64,000 bases of DNA from Agromyces laixinhei (GCF_006337065.1 NZ_CP040872.1:124001-188000); one strand, 5' to 3'. Positions 15,722 through 23,145 are shown, counted from the first letter of the stretch. The notes: generated by a model not told the origin, from the letters alone. Program-made: numbers and translations.

Positions 15722-16371
15722 CCGCGGGTGACGCCGCGCGCGGCGGCGCGCTGAGCGGCGCGGCCGGTGGCTTGAGCGGCGCGCTGAGCGGCGTTGGCGG
15801 TGGCGCCGTGACCGCGGCATCCGAGCAGGTGGTGCTGCTCGACCCCGCGGGCGCACCGATCGGCGCGATGGATAAGGCCGCCGTGCACACCGCCGACACC
15901 CCGCTGCACCTCGCCTTCTCGTGCTACGGCTTCGACTCGGGCGGGCGGATGCTGCTGACCCGGCGTTCGCTGCACAAGCGCACCTGGCCCGGCGTCTGGA
16001 CCAACACCGCCTGCGGGCACCCGGCGCCCGGCGAGCCCGGCGACGACGCGGTTCGCCGCCGGCTGCGCACCGAGCTCGGCGTGGAGCCCGTGTCGCTGCG
16101 GCTCGCTCTTCCGGGCTTCCGCTACCGCGCGATCGCGGCCGACGGGATCGTCGAGAACGAGGTCTGCCCGGTCTACGTGGCGGAGCTGACGGGCGATCCC
16201 TCACCGGCATCCGATGAGGTCATGGACTGGCACTGGGTCGATCCGTCGGCCTTCGCGCGCTCGATCGAGGAGGCCCCCTACCTGGTCAGCCCGTGGAGCG
16301 TGCTGCAGATGCGCGAGCTCGCGGCCGGGGGCTTCCTGCCCGGCGTCACGCCCCCGGCGCGGCAGCGCTGA
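15718..16371 (+). CDS. idi: Isopentenyl-diphosphate delta-isomerase, type 1
   Basis: A 217-residue Nudix-fold enzyme interconverting IPP and DMAPP. Signatures are LHLAFSCYGFDSGGRMLLTRR, the catalytic-Cys motif WTNTACGHPAPGE, the Nudix helix DDAVRRRLRTELG and the active-site Glu of GIVENEVCPVYVAEL. The GTG at 15718 overlaps the previous stop (GTGA) and gives a Gly/Ala-rich N-terminal extension. A second GTG at 15808, inside a duplicated GGTGGCGCCGTGACCGCGG sequence, would give the usual family start (ASEQVVLLDP) and may be the true start. As the last cluster gene it supplies DMAPP for the polyprenyl synthase at the other end. Confidence 0.92.
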   Translation: MTAGDAARGGALSGAAGGLSGALSGVGGGAVTAASEQVVLLDPAGAPIGAMDKAAVHTADTPLHLAFSCYGFDSGGRMLLTRRSLHKRTWPGVWTNTACGHPAPGEPGDDAVRRRLRTELGVEPVSLRLALPGFRYRAIAADGIVENEVCPVYVAELTGDPSPASDEVMDWHWVDPSAFARSIEEAPYLVSPWSVLQMRELAAGGFLPGVTPPARQR

Positions 16372-16499
16372 CCTCGCGTCGGAGGTCTCGAGTGCCGTCG
16401 GAGGCACTGGATCGGCGGCGCTGACTTCGCGTCGGAGGTCTCGAGTGCCGTCGGAGGCACTGGATCGGCGACCTCCGACGAGATTCAGTTCCTCCGACG
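16365..16499. repeat. GTCGGAGG repeat element, diverged copy with internal 53-bp tandem duplication
   Basis: Two 53-bp copies (16365-16417 and 16418-16470) differing at one base, each with two GTCGGAGG boxes, followed by two inverted CCTCCGACGAGATTCA boxes (from 16472 and 16491). The duplication begins inside the idi stop region, so the idi stop is repeated at 16422-16424. Box order is the same as in the copies at 6506 and 7119. It occupies the gap between idi and the converging methyltransferase gene. Confidence 0.8.
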
Positions 16500-16503
16500 A
16501 GAT

Positions 16504-17436
16504 TCACGTCCCGGCGGCGACTCCGCCGGGGGTCGCGACGCCCTGCTCGAACTCGACGCCCGCGACATCCGTGAACCGGCCCTTCATGACGGCGATCGCC
16601 TCGGGATTCTCGTCGACGAGCACGAAGCGGCGGCCGAGCGTCGCGGCGACCGCGCCGGTGGTGCCGCTGCCCGCGAAGAAGTCGAGCACCCAGTCGCCCT
16701 CGCGCGTCGACGCCTGCACGATGCGGCGGAGGATGCCCTCGGGCTTCTGCGTCGGGTACCCCGTCTTCTCACGCCCGCCGGGCGAGACGATCGTGTGCCA
16801 CCAGACGTCGGTCGGCAGCTTGCCCAGGGCCGCCTTCTCGGGCGTCACGAGCCCCGGCGCCATGTACGGCTCACGGTCGACGGCGGTCGAGTCGAACCAG
16901 TACTTCTTCGGGTTCTTCACGTACACGAGGATCGTGTCGTGCTTCGTCGGCCACTTGCGTTTCGTCTTCGCGCCGTAGTCGTAGGCCCAGATCAGCTCGT
17001 TGAGGAAGCACTCGCGCCCGAACAGCGCGTCGAGCAGCACCTTCGCGTAGTGCGCCTCGCGGTAGTCGAGGTGCAGGTAGAGCGTGCCGTCGTCGGCGAG
17101 CAGGCGCCAGGCCTCGACCAGGCGCGGCTCGAGGAACGCCCAGTAGTCGTCGAAGCGGTCGTCGTAGCGCAGCAGGTCGCCGCGGATGCGCTCGTAGCGC
17201 TTGCCTGCGAAACCGGTGATGGTGCCGGATGCGGCCGGCCCCGCGACATCCGCTGCGATCTCGTCGCCCGCCGCCCCGTCGGGAAGCCGCACGTGACGGG
17301 TCGACTGTCGCGCCTGCGCTCGGCCGGTGTTGAACGGCGGATCGAGGTAGACGAGCGTGAAGCGCCCGTCGGGGAGGGTCGGCAGCACGGCGAGGTTGTC
17401 CGCGTGGATGATGCGGTTCGGCTCGTCGGGGCTCAC
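16504..17436 (-). CDS. Site-specific DNA methyltransferase (orphan, beta class)
   Basis: A 310-residue amino-methyltransferase for adenine-N6 or cytosine-N4. Catalytic motif IV DPPFN (32-36) comes before the SAM-binding motif FFAGSGTTGAVA (about 255-266), the order of the beta group. TQKPEGILRRIVQAST (motif X-like) precedes motif I, and LVDENPEAIAVM follows. A basic TKRKWPTKHDTILVYVKNP segment in the middle is typical for Dam/HinfI-type relatives. No restriction endonuclease gene lies nearby, so it probably acts as a solitary regulatory or protective methylase. Recognition sequence unknown. Confidence 0.9.
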   Translation of the reverse strand: MSPDEPNRIIHADNLAVLPTLPDGRFTLVYLDPPFNTGRAQARQSTRHVRLPDGAAGDEIAADVAGPAASGTITGFAGKRYERIRGDLLRYDDRFDDYWAFLEPRLVEAWRLLADDGTLYLHLDYREAHYAKVLLDALFGRECFLNELIWAYDYGAKTKRKWPTKHDTILVYVKNPKKYWFDSTAVDREPYMAPGLVTPEKAALGKLPTDVWWHTIVSPGGREKTGYPTQKPEGILRRIVQASTREGDWVLDFFAGSGTTGAVAATLGRRFVLVDENPEAIAVMKGRFTDVAGVEFEQGVATPGGVAAGT

Positions 17437-17475
17437 GCGCTCCAGTCTGTCAGCTGGCGCGCGTGTCGGCCTCGT

Positions 17476-17571
17476 GGACCGCGGCGCGCGCGGTCAGACG
17501 GACCGCGGCGCGAGCGGTCAGACGGACCCCGGCGCGCGCGGTCAGACGGACCGCGGCGCGCGCGGTCAGAC
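17476..17571. repeat. Four tandem copies of a 24-bp repeat
   Basis: Unit GGACCGCGGCGCGCGCGGTC plus AGAC at 17476, 17500, 17524 and 17548 with one to two substitutions. Each unit is itself an imperfect palindrome (GACCGCG...CGCGGTC). The last unit contains the stop codon of the small membrane protein gene (17566-17568), and each copy carries the same TCA, that is TGA on the minus strand. It lies between two minus-strand genes. Confidence 0.88.
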
Positions 17572-17886
17572 GTCGAGGCGGATCGAGCCGCGGAAACGGT
17601 CTTCGGGCGCGGGCTCAGCGGCATCCGCGCCGTCGTCGGCGAAGGCGATGCCCTTATCGCCGTCGCCCGGCACCGGCGCTGGAACCGGGAGCCGGCTCTC
17701 CCGCTCGAGTTCGATCTGCGCCTCGTGCTTGCGCGGCGCGAAGACCTCGTCGCCGATCATCAGCACGCCGCCACCGCCGCCACCGCGCTTGGTCTTGTCG
17801 GAGAGGTCGATCCAGCCCCGCCGCACCGCGAATGCCACGAAGGCGAGCACGACGGCGGCGATCAGGAGCCACATCCACCAGTCCAC
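17566..17886 (-). CDS. Small single-pass membrane protein, unknown function
   Basis: A 106-residue protein starting at GTG 17886. An N-terminal helix rich in Trp/Leu/Val (WWMWLLIAAVVLAFVAFAV, about 3-21) precedes a basic RRGW, a (Gly)6 stretch and a charged cytosolic tail (APRKHEAQIELERESRLP) ending acidic. It resembles small SHOCT-less membrane proteins common in actinobacteria, but I recognise no family. It lies 129 bp from the methyltransferase gene downstream and about 160 bp from lplA upstream, all on the minus strand. Confidence 0.7.
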   Translation of the reverse strand: MDWWMWLLIAAVVLAFVAFAVRRGWIDLSDKTKRGGGGGGVLMIGDEVFAPRKHEAQIELERESRLPVPAPVPGDGDKGIAFADDGADAAEPAPEDRFRGSIRLDV

Positions 17887-17939
17887 CCGGCGAGTCTAAC
17901 CGGGATCCCTGAGCCTTCCCCCGCCCCACCCCCACAGCT

Positions 17940-17995
17940 CTTCTCAGGAGATTTTCGTCGGGTTCGGCTGTCACAACCCGATTTCTCCTGAGAAG
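17940..17995. terminator. Long interrupted hairpin between lplA and the small membrane-protein gene
   Basis: Outer arms CTTCTCAGGAGA (17940-17951) and TCTCCTGAGAAG (17984-17995) are perfect complements; inner arms CGGGTT and AACCCG (17959-17964, 17975-17980) extend the stem across internal bulges. It is AT-richer than its surroundings. It sits 51 bp after the lplA stop on the minus strand, so it may terminate or process the lplA transcript; an inserted palindromic element is the alternative. Confidence 0.5.
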
Positions 17996-18046
17996 CGACC
18001 TGTTCAGGAGGGTGGTTCTTGAAAAAGGTGGAAGGGGCGGGCGAGG

Positions 18047-19096
18047 TCAGGGCACGCGGTAGAGCCACTCGCTCGTCGAGAACTTCGACTCGACGAGCGC
18101 CTCGGCCTCGGCGAGTTCGTCGGCGGTCACCGTGCCGGGCGTCGCCCCGTACAACGTCGCGAACGTCTGCTTCAGGCTCTCGATGATCGCCGCCCGTGAC
18201 AGCCCCGTCTGCGAACGCAACGGGTCGACGCGCTTCGCCGCGCTGGCGATGCCCTTGTCGCTGATCTTCTCGCGCCCGATGCGCAGCACCTCGAGCATCT
18301 TCTCGTTGTCGAGGTCGTAGGCCATCGTCACGTGGTGCAGCACGCTGCCCGCGCCGAGCCGCTTCTGCGCGGCGCCGCCGATCTTGCCGGCGGGGCTCGC
18401 GATGTCGTTCAGCGGCTGGTAGGTCGCCTCGATGCCGAGCTCACGCAGCCCCTGGAGCACCCAGTCGTCGAGGAACGCGTAGGAGTCGGCGAAGCTCATG
18501 CCCTGCACGAGTTCGGCCGGCACGTAGAGCGAGTAGGTGACGACGTTGCCCTTCTCCATCATCATCGCGCCGCCCCCCGAGACGCGGCGCACGACCTCGA
18601 ACCCGTGCTTCTCGGCGCCCTCGGGGTCGACCTCGTTCTTCACCGACTGGAAACTGCCGATGACGACGGCCGACTCGTCCCATTCCCAGAAGCGCAGCGT
18701 GGGCCTCCGGCGGCCCTCGCCGACCCTGGTCGCGAGCACCTCGTCGAGGGCGAGATGCGTGCGCGGCGGCACAGCCGCACCGTGCACGATCTCCCAGTCG
18801 TACGCGGCCCAGCTCGTGGCATCCGTCATCGCCCGGCGCACCGCAACCGCGACCGCCTCGGCAGAGAAGCCGAGCATGACCGCGTCGCCCCGAAGTCCGG
18901 TCGTGATCGCCGCGGTGATCTGCTTGGCATCGGATGCCGCGGGCAGCCCCTCGAGCGCCCGGTCGATGTCGCCCAGCGCCTCGTCGGGCTCGAGGAAGAA
19001 GTCGCCCGCGACACGCGGATTCGCGATCACGCCATCGACCACGTCGAAGTCGACGACGACGAGCTTGCCACCGGGCACCTTGTATTCACCGTGCAT
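18047..19096 (-). CDS. lplA: Lipoate-protein ligase family protein
   Basis: A 349-residue cytosolic ligase that attaches lipoate to E2 and GcvH proteins. The first 85 residues form the small accessory domain (MHGEYKVPGGKLVVVDFDVV), here placed before the catalytic domain instead of after it as in E. coli LplA. The catalytic domain carries LRFWEWDESAVVIGSFQS, the lipoyl-AMP loop RRVSGGGAMMMEKGNVV and the KIGGAAQKR lysine motif that holds the acyl-adenylate. This N-terminal permutation is usual for actinobacteria and some archaea. Neighbours give no further hint of function. Confidence 0.88.
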   Translation of the reverse strand: MHGEYKVPGGKLVVVDFDVVDGVIANPRVAGDFFLEPDEALGDIDRALEGLPAASDAKQITAAITTGLRGDAVMLGFSAEAVAVAVRRAMTDATSWAAYDWEIVHGAAVPPRTHLALDEVLATRVGEGRRRPTLRFWEWDESAVVIGSFQSVKNEVDPEGAEKHGFEVVRRVSGGGAMMMEKGNVVTYSLYVPAELVQGMSFADSYAFLDDWVLQGLRELGIEATYQPLNDIASPAGKIGGAAQKRLGAGSVLHHVTMAYDLDNEKMLEVLRIGREKISDKGIASAAKRVDPLRSQTGLSRAAIIESLKQTFATLYGATPGTVTADELAEAEALVESKFSTSEWLYRVP

Positions 19097-19175
19097 GCGG
19101 TACAGCCTACGGATGTCGGCACCGACCCGCCCGGAGAACGAGGCGGGCGCGTAGCATCGGTCGTAGGGGGCAGAG

Positions 19176-19860
19176 ATGACGACGTTCTACCTGGCACGCC
19201 ACGGTGAGACGATTTGGCACGCCGACCACAGGTACGCGGGCAACTCGGATGTCCCGCTGACGCGCCACGGTCTCGGCCAAGCTGCCGCACTCGGTGCGTG
19301 GGCGGTCGACGCCCGGCTCGACGCGATCGTGGCCTCACCGCTCAGCCGCGCACGGCGTTCGGCCGCGCCATCCGTCGAGACGACCGGGCTCTCCCTGCGC
19401 ATCGACGACCGGCTCGTCGAGATCGACTTCGGCGACGGCGAAGGGCTCACCCCGGCGGAACTCGCCCGAGCGGTTCCCCGACGAGTGGGCCGCCTTCGGC
19501 GAGGCGCCGGCGTCGAACCCGCTGCCCGGCGGCGAGAGCGGCCGTGCCGGCATCGCCCGCGCGCTCCCGGTGTTCGATGAGCTCGTCGAGGAGTTCCCCG
19601 AGGGCCGCGTGCTCATCGTCGGGCACGCGACGCTCATCAGGCTGCTGTTCTGCGAGCTCGCCGGCATGGACCCCGACGGCTATCGCGACCTGCTGCCGGT
19701 GCTCGGCAACTGCTCGGTGACCACGATCGTCTACCCGTGGGCGACCGAGTCGCGGGCCGCCCACCACCCGCGCATCAGGCTGCTCGGTTTCGACGTGCCG
19801 CCGAGCCCGCGCAGCGATCTGACGTGTGGGTTCTCGCGTACCCTGTCGTCTTCTCGATGA
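19176..19860 (+). pseudogene. Histidine phosphatase family protein, interrupted by a one-base insertion
   Basis: The N-terminal frame begins TTFYLARHGETIWHADHRYAG, the RHG phosphohistidine motif of phosphoglycerate-mutase-like phosphatases, and is good up to EGLTPAELA (about 19467). The remainder continues one frame over: RFPDEWAAFGEAPASNPLPGG, then VLIVGHATLIRLLFCELAG, where the second catalytic His lies. Removing one C from the CCC at 19465-19467 restores a single protein of about 210-228 residues. As given, the first frame ends in 40 residues of unrelated Arg-rich sequence at 19580. An assembly error is likely; otherwise a recent pseudogene. AGGGGGCAGAG precedes the ATG. Confidence 0.8.
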
Positions 19861-20182
19861 GTTGTCGCGTACTTGGCGAATCGACGACGGGAGTCGGACG
19901 TTCTCAAGATCAGCTGGAATGCAGTCGGGGCAGACCCTCGCAGTAGTCGCCTCGTCATCGCGCCTCCTCGGAAACCAACGACATCAGATTGGACGCAGAC
20001 CTCATGGACGACGAGGTTGGCAGCTGGCCGGGGGCGAGTTCGCGATTGCTTCGGCTTCACAATAAGTCGTCCGCCGGTTCCAGCCCACCTTCGTACTGTG
20101 ATCAGAGAAGCGACAGGCTTGGGGCGAACGTGCGGTGAGGATCGTGCCGAGGCGATGGTCCTGAGGCCTGCTTGCCAGCGGA
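19861..20182. other. Non-coding stretch at the edge of an accessory region
   Basis: About 320 bp of visibly less GC-rich DNA with no convincing frame in any direction; open frames here have erratic composition and no ribosome binding sites. It may be decayed coding DNA. No inverted terminal repeats or transposase motifs were recognised. It ends at the operator-like palindrome before parD. Confidence 0.45.
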
Positions 20183-20197
20183 TACCAATTCTTGGTA
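20183..20197. promoter_or_regulatory. Probable ParD operator
   Basis: Palindrome TACCAA-TTC-TTGGTA ending 10 bp before the parD ATG. Position and symmetry fit an autoregulatory site for a ribbon-helix-helix antitoxin. No ribosome binding site is visible after it, so parD may be leaderless. Confidence 0.6.
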
Positions 20198-20207
20198 CTG
20201 TTGCGGT

Positions 20208-20441
20208 ATGGCTCATAATACCTCGATCAGCCTGGACGACCACTTCTCGGACTTCCTCTCGCGAGAGGTCTCGTCGGGGCGTTTCCGATCCAGCAGCGAG
20301 GTCGTCCGCGCCGGCCTCCGGCTGCTCGAGGATCAGGAGACGCAACTTGCCGCTCTGCGTGCTGCCCTCGTCGCCGGCGAGAATAGCGGCGAGCCAGAGG
20401 CGTTCGACTTCGACGCCTTCATCGCAGCGAAGAAGTCGTGA
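20208..20441 (+). CDS. parD: Type II antitoxin, ParD/CC2985 family
   Basis: A 77-residue antitoxin. The N-terminal ribbon-helix-helix (NTSISLDDHFSDFLSREV then SGRFRSSSEVVRAGLRLLED) binds DNA and dimerises; the acidic C-terminal tail (FDFDAFIAAKKS) would wrap the toxin. The ATG at 20208 is used because an upstream in-frame start would add unrelated residues. GTGA overlap with parE means antitoxin is made first and in excess. Confidence 0.9.
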   Translation: MAHNTSISLDDHFSDFLSREVSSGRFRSSSEVVRAGLRLLEDQETQLAALRAALVAGENSGEPEAFDFDAFIAAKKS

Positions 20442-20728
20442 AGGGCTACCGGCTTACACCGGCGGCGCAACGAGACCTCTCCTCGATCTGGAACTTCACC
20501 CAGGAGCGCTGGGACGCCAATCAGGCGGAGACCTACGTGACTGAGATCAGAGCAGCGATCGAGCGCATCGCCGACGACCCCAGGCGCGGACGCAACTGCG
20601 ATGAGATCCGCGAGGGATACCGTCGGTACAGCATCGGCAGCCACCTGCTGTTCTACGTCGAGAGCGCCGACGGCGTGGATGTAATCCGGATCCTGCATCA
20701 GCGCATGGATCCGACACGACACCTGTGA
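20438..20728 (+). CDS. parE: Type II toxin, RelE/ParE family
   Basis: A 96-residue toxin with the RelE/ParE fold: YRLTPAAQRDLSSIWNFTQERW (first two helices), IADDPRRGRNCDEI and the closing strands RRYSIGSHLLFYVES and VDVIRILHQRMDP. The conserved ILHQRMDP end is typical of ParE proteins. ParE members poison DNA gyrase, although some relatives cleave mRNA on ribosomes; which applies cannot be told from sequence. GTG start at 20438 overlaps the antitoxin stop. Confidence 0.9.
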   Translation: MKGYRLTPAAQRDLSSIWNFTQERWDANQAETYVTEIRAAIERIADDPRRGRNCDEIREGYRRYSIGSHLLFYVESADGVDVIRILHQRMDPTRHL

Positions 20729-20789
20729 GACACCGCTGACGGATCCGTTTGCGGGCGGCGGTTGCGATCGCTGGATCTGATGGAGGCCG

Positions 20790-21560
20790 CTACGTTGCGG
20801 GGAGCCAGAGGGTCATCCGAAGGGTTTCATCGGGCAGGTGCAGCACCTCGTACTGGCGGGCGACCACTCCAGTGTCGGTGCGGATGTGTGTGACGGAGCC
20901 GCGTCGTCGTTCGACGACGTGTTCGCCCCACCATTCGGCGAACTGGGGGCTCCGGTCGCGGAGTTCGTGAACGATCGCTTGCAGATCAGGGTTGCGGAGG
21001 TCGTCGGAGTTCGCGGCTCGGAGCTGTGCGACGGCGCCACGCGCGATTGGTTCCCACTCGACGAAGACCTGGCGGGCTCGTGGATCCGTCAACAGGTACC
21101 GGCACGTGTTGCGGTCCTCGGGTGCGAGCTCGGCGAACCCGTCGTAGAGGGCAAGGCCCTCGGCGTTCACGGCGACCATGTTGCTCAGCCGATCGAGAAC
21201 GTACGCAGGGTTCGGCGAGAGGGCGTCGACCATGGCGGACATCCGCGCGCCGAGCGGTGCGCTTTCGGCCCGTGCCGCGCGGCTCGACGGGCCGGCCCGG
21301 CGGAGGTGGAGTAGGTGCTCTCGTGCGTCGGGTGAGAGGTGGAGTGCTCGGGCGAGTGCGTTCACAACGGACTCGCTCGGGTTGCTCTCGCGACCCTGCT
21401 CGAGGCGCGTGTAGTAGTCGACGCTGATTCCTGCGGCGGTGGCTACCTCTTCGCGCCGCAGCCCCGGGAGGCGGCGCCGACCGGAGTCGTTCGCGTGCGC
21501 CGGCGCGAGACTCGCATCCGCCCGCCTCGCACGGAGGAAGTCCCCGAGTTCACTGGGCAC
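20790..21560 (-). CDS. XRE-family regulator with MmyB-like ligand-binding domain
   Basis: A 256-residue regulator. The GTG at 21560 is chosen because GAAGGAGG lies 6 nt before it. N-terminal helix-turn-helix: LPGLRREEVATAAGISVDYYTRLEQGRE. The rest is the MmyB PAS-like domain (SPNPAYVLDRLSNMVAVNAEGLALY, NTCRYLLTDPRARQVFVEWE, and WGEHVVERRRGSVTHI near the end) found in many actinobacterial regulators paired with oxidoreductases or transferases. It is divergent to the methyltransferase at 21680 with 119 bp between and probably controls it. Confidence 0.88.
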   Translation of the reverse strand: MPSELGDFLRARRADASLAPAHANDSGRRRLPGLRREEVATAAGISVDYYTRLEQGRESNPSESVVNALARALHLSPDAREHLLHLRRAGPSSRAARAESAPLGARMSAMVDALSPNPAYVLDRLSNMVAVNAEGLALYDGFAELAPEDRNTCRYLLTDPRARQVFVEWEPIARGAVAQLRAANSDDLRNPDLQAIVHELRDRSPQFAEWWGEHVVERRRGSVTHIRTDTGVVARQYEVLHLPDETLRMTLWLPAT

Positions 21561-21679
21561 GCGGCCTCCTTCGGCTCCGGGATGGGTAGGTGTGGCGCTC
21601 CTATGAACAGTACGGTCTTCCCAGTCGGCAGGATGCCGCGGAGGCTGGAGGCAACCGCACTCCAGTCCTGAGGAACCGC

Positions 21680-22474
21680 ATGTCGACCTACACCCACGGC
21701 CACCACGAATCGGTGTTGCGCTCGCACCGCTCACGCACCGCGTTGAACTCGGCGGCGTATCTTCTCCCGCTGCTCAAGCCGACCGACCGGCTTCTGGATG
21801 TCGGCGCAGGCCCGGGCACGATCACCGTGGATCTCGCCGAGGTCGTCGATGCCGTGACCGCGACCGAGGTCGGGCTTGAGGAACTCCGACTCACCCGCGC
21901 GACCGTCGCAGAGCGGGGCGCTACGAATATCCACTTGCAGGTCGCCGACGTGCACGCTCTCGAGTTCCCGGATGCCTCGTTCGAGGTCACTCACGTGCAC
22001 CAGGTGCTCCAGCACGTGGCCGACCCGGTACAGGCGCTCCGAGAACTGGCGCGCGTGACGGCACCCGGCGGCATCGTCGCAGCACGCGACAGCGACTACA
22101 GCGGCTTCTGCTGGTGGCCCCGCCTCCCCCTCCTCGACAAGTGGCTCGACCTGTACCGCACCGCCGCGCGCGCGAACGGCGGCGAGCCCGACGCCGGGCG
22201 CCGCCTTCTCTCCTGGGCACACGCAGCAGGACTCACCAACGTCACAGCGACCTCAAGCACCTGGTGCTACGCAACAGAGAAGGAACGAGCCTGGTGGGGC
22301 GGAATGTGGGCCGACCGTATCCTCGACTCAGCCATCGCGCGTCAGATCACCAGCACCGGGCTCGCGACTGCCGCTGAACTCCAGGAGATCAGCGAGGCAT
22401 GGAAAGAGTGGGCCGACGACGAGGACGGTTGGTTCTCCATCCTCCACGGCGAGATCATCTGCCACGTGCCCTGA
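21680..22474 (+). CDS. Class I SAM-dependent methyltransferase (UbiE/MenG-like)
   Basis: A 264-residue enzyme. SAM-binding motif I is RLLDVGAGPGTITVDLAEVV, followed by the acidic-loop TATEVG, motif QVADVHALEFPDASFEVTHV and post-motif VLQHVADPVQALRELARV. This matches methyltransferase domain 11/25 proteins acting on small molecules. The C-terminal third carries several Trp (WWPRLPLLDKWLDLY, ERAWWGGMWADRIL) that would form the acceptor pocket. ATG at 21680 follows GAGGAA. Divergent from the XRE/MmyB regulator, its likely controller. Acceptor unknown. Confidence 0.87.
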   Translation: MSTYTHGHHESVLRSHRSRTALNSAAYLLPLLKPTDRLLDVGAGPGTITVDLAEVVDAVTATEVGLEELRLTRATVAERGATNIHLQVADVHALEFPDASFEVTHVHQVLQHVADPVQALRELARVTAPGGIVAARDSDYSGFCWWPRLPLLDKWLDLYRTAARANGGEPDAGRRLLSWAHAAGLTNVTATSSTWCYATEKERAWWGGMWADRILDSAIARQITSTGLATAAELQEISEAWKEWADDEDGWFSILHGEIICHVP

Positions 22475-22539
22475 CCCGCGCGCGGACCCCGCACCACCGA
22501 CGTCGCAAATGCGATCAACCTGCGGACCTCGCTTGACGG

Positions 22540-23145
22540 TTACCGGGTGCCCGCCCGTTGGGCAATGATCGCTGCCTGCGGCCGCTGGCCCGTCGTCGTC
22601 CTGACGTGAGATTCGACCACATCGAAGCCGGCGGCGAGTAGTTCGTCGCTGAGATCTCCAACTGGCCAGCGGTATGCCGGGGTGACTGCGTGATCGAACC
22701 GCTCAACCACGGCACCCTCGAAGAACCCGATGAGCAGCGTGCCTCTCGGGCTGAGTGCGCGACGGAACTCCCTCAAAGGCTGGCGTATCGTGCCGGGGTC
22801 ATGATGGATGAGGGAGTACCAAGAGAGGACGCCGCCAACCGTTTCCGTTTCGCAGTCGAGATTGTCGAGGTCGCCGACCTCGAATGGAACGCCTGGGTAT
22901 TCGCGCCGGGCACGTTCGATGAATTCGCGCACCAAATCCACGCCGCTGGCAGTCAGCCCGAGTTCAGTGAGGAAGTTGGTCCATTGGCCAGGGCCGCAGC
23001 CGGCATCGATCACGCGACCTTCGATCCCTTGCGCCCAAGTCGATACAAGTTGACAATCTGAGGGATGAACGGGGCTCATCGAGCCGAAGAGAGCGGTGTA
23101 CTCCACTGCCCGCCGGGAGTACGCGCAGCTGACCTTGCTGATCAC
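22540..23145 (-). CDS. SAM-dependent methyltransferase, small (Methyltransf_11/25)
   Basis: About 201 residues from the GTG at 23145. The protein starts KVSCAYSRRAVEYTALFGSM, followed by motif I RVIDAGCGPGQWTNFLTELG, the acidic loop SGVDLVREFIERAR, EVGDLDNLDCET and LSWYSLIHHDPG, then LSPRGTLLIGFFEG. These are standard class I methyltransferase motifs. The open frame extends upstream to 23301, but the extra residues show no domain. No clear ribosome binding site supports any start, so the exact N-terminus is open. GC content is lower than in neighbouring core genes, in keeping with an acquired region. Confidence 0.78.
   Translation of the reverse strand: MISKVSCAYSRRAVEYTALFGSMSPVHPSDCQLVSTWAQGIEGRVIDAGCGPGQWTNFLTELGLTASGVDLVREFIERARREYPGVPFEVGDLDNLDCETETVGGVLSWYSLIHHDPGTIRQPLREFRRALSPRGTLLIGFFEGAVVERFDHAVTPAYRWPVGDLSDELLAAGFDVVESHVRTTTGQRPQAAIIAQRAGTR

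Noticed and set aside
19731-20345. 204-codon minus-strand frame between the histidine phosphatase and parD
   Set aside because: Overlaps both flanking genes, lacks a ribosome binding site and shows no protein-like pattern.
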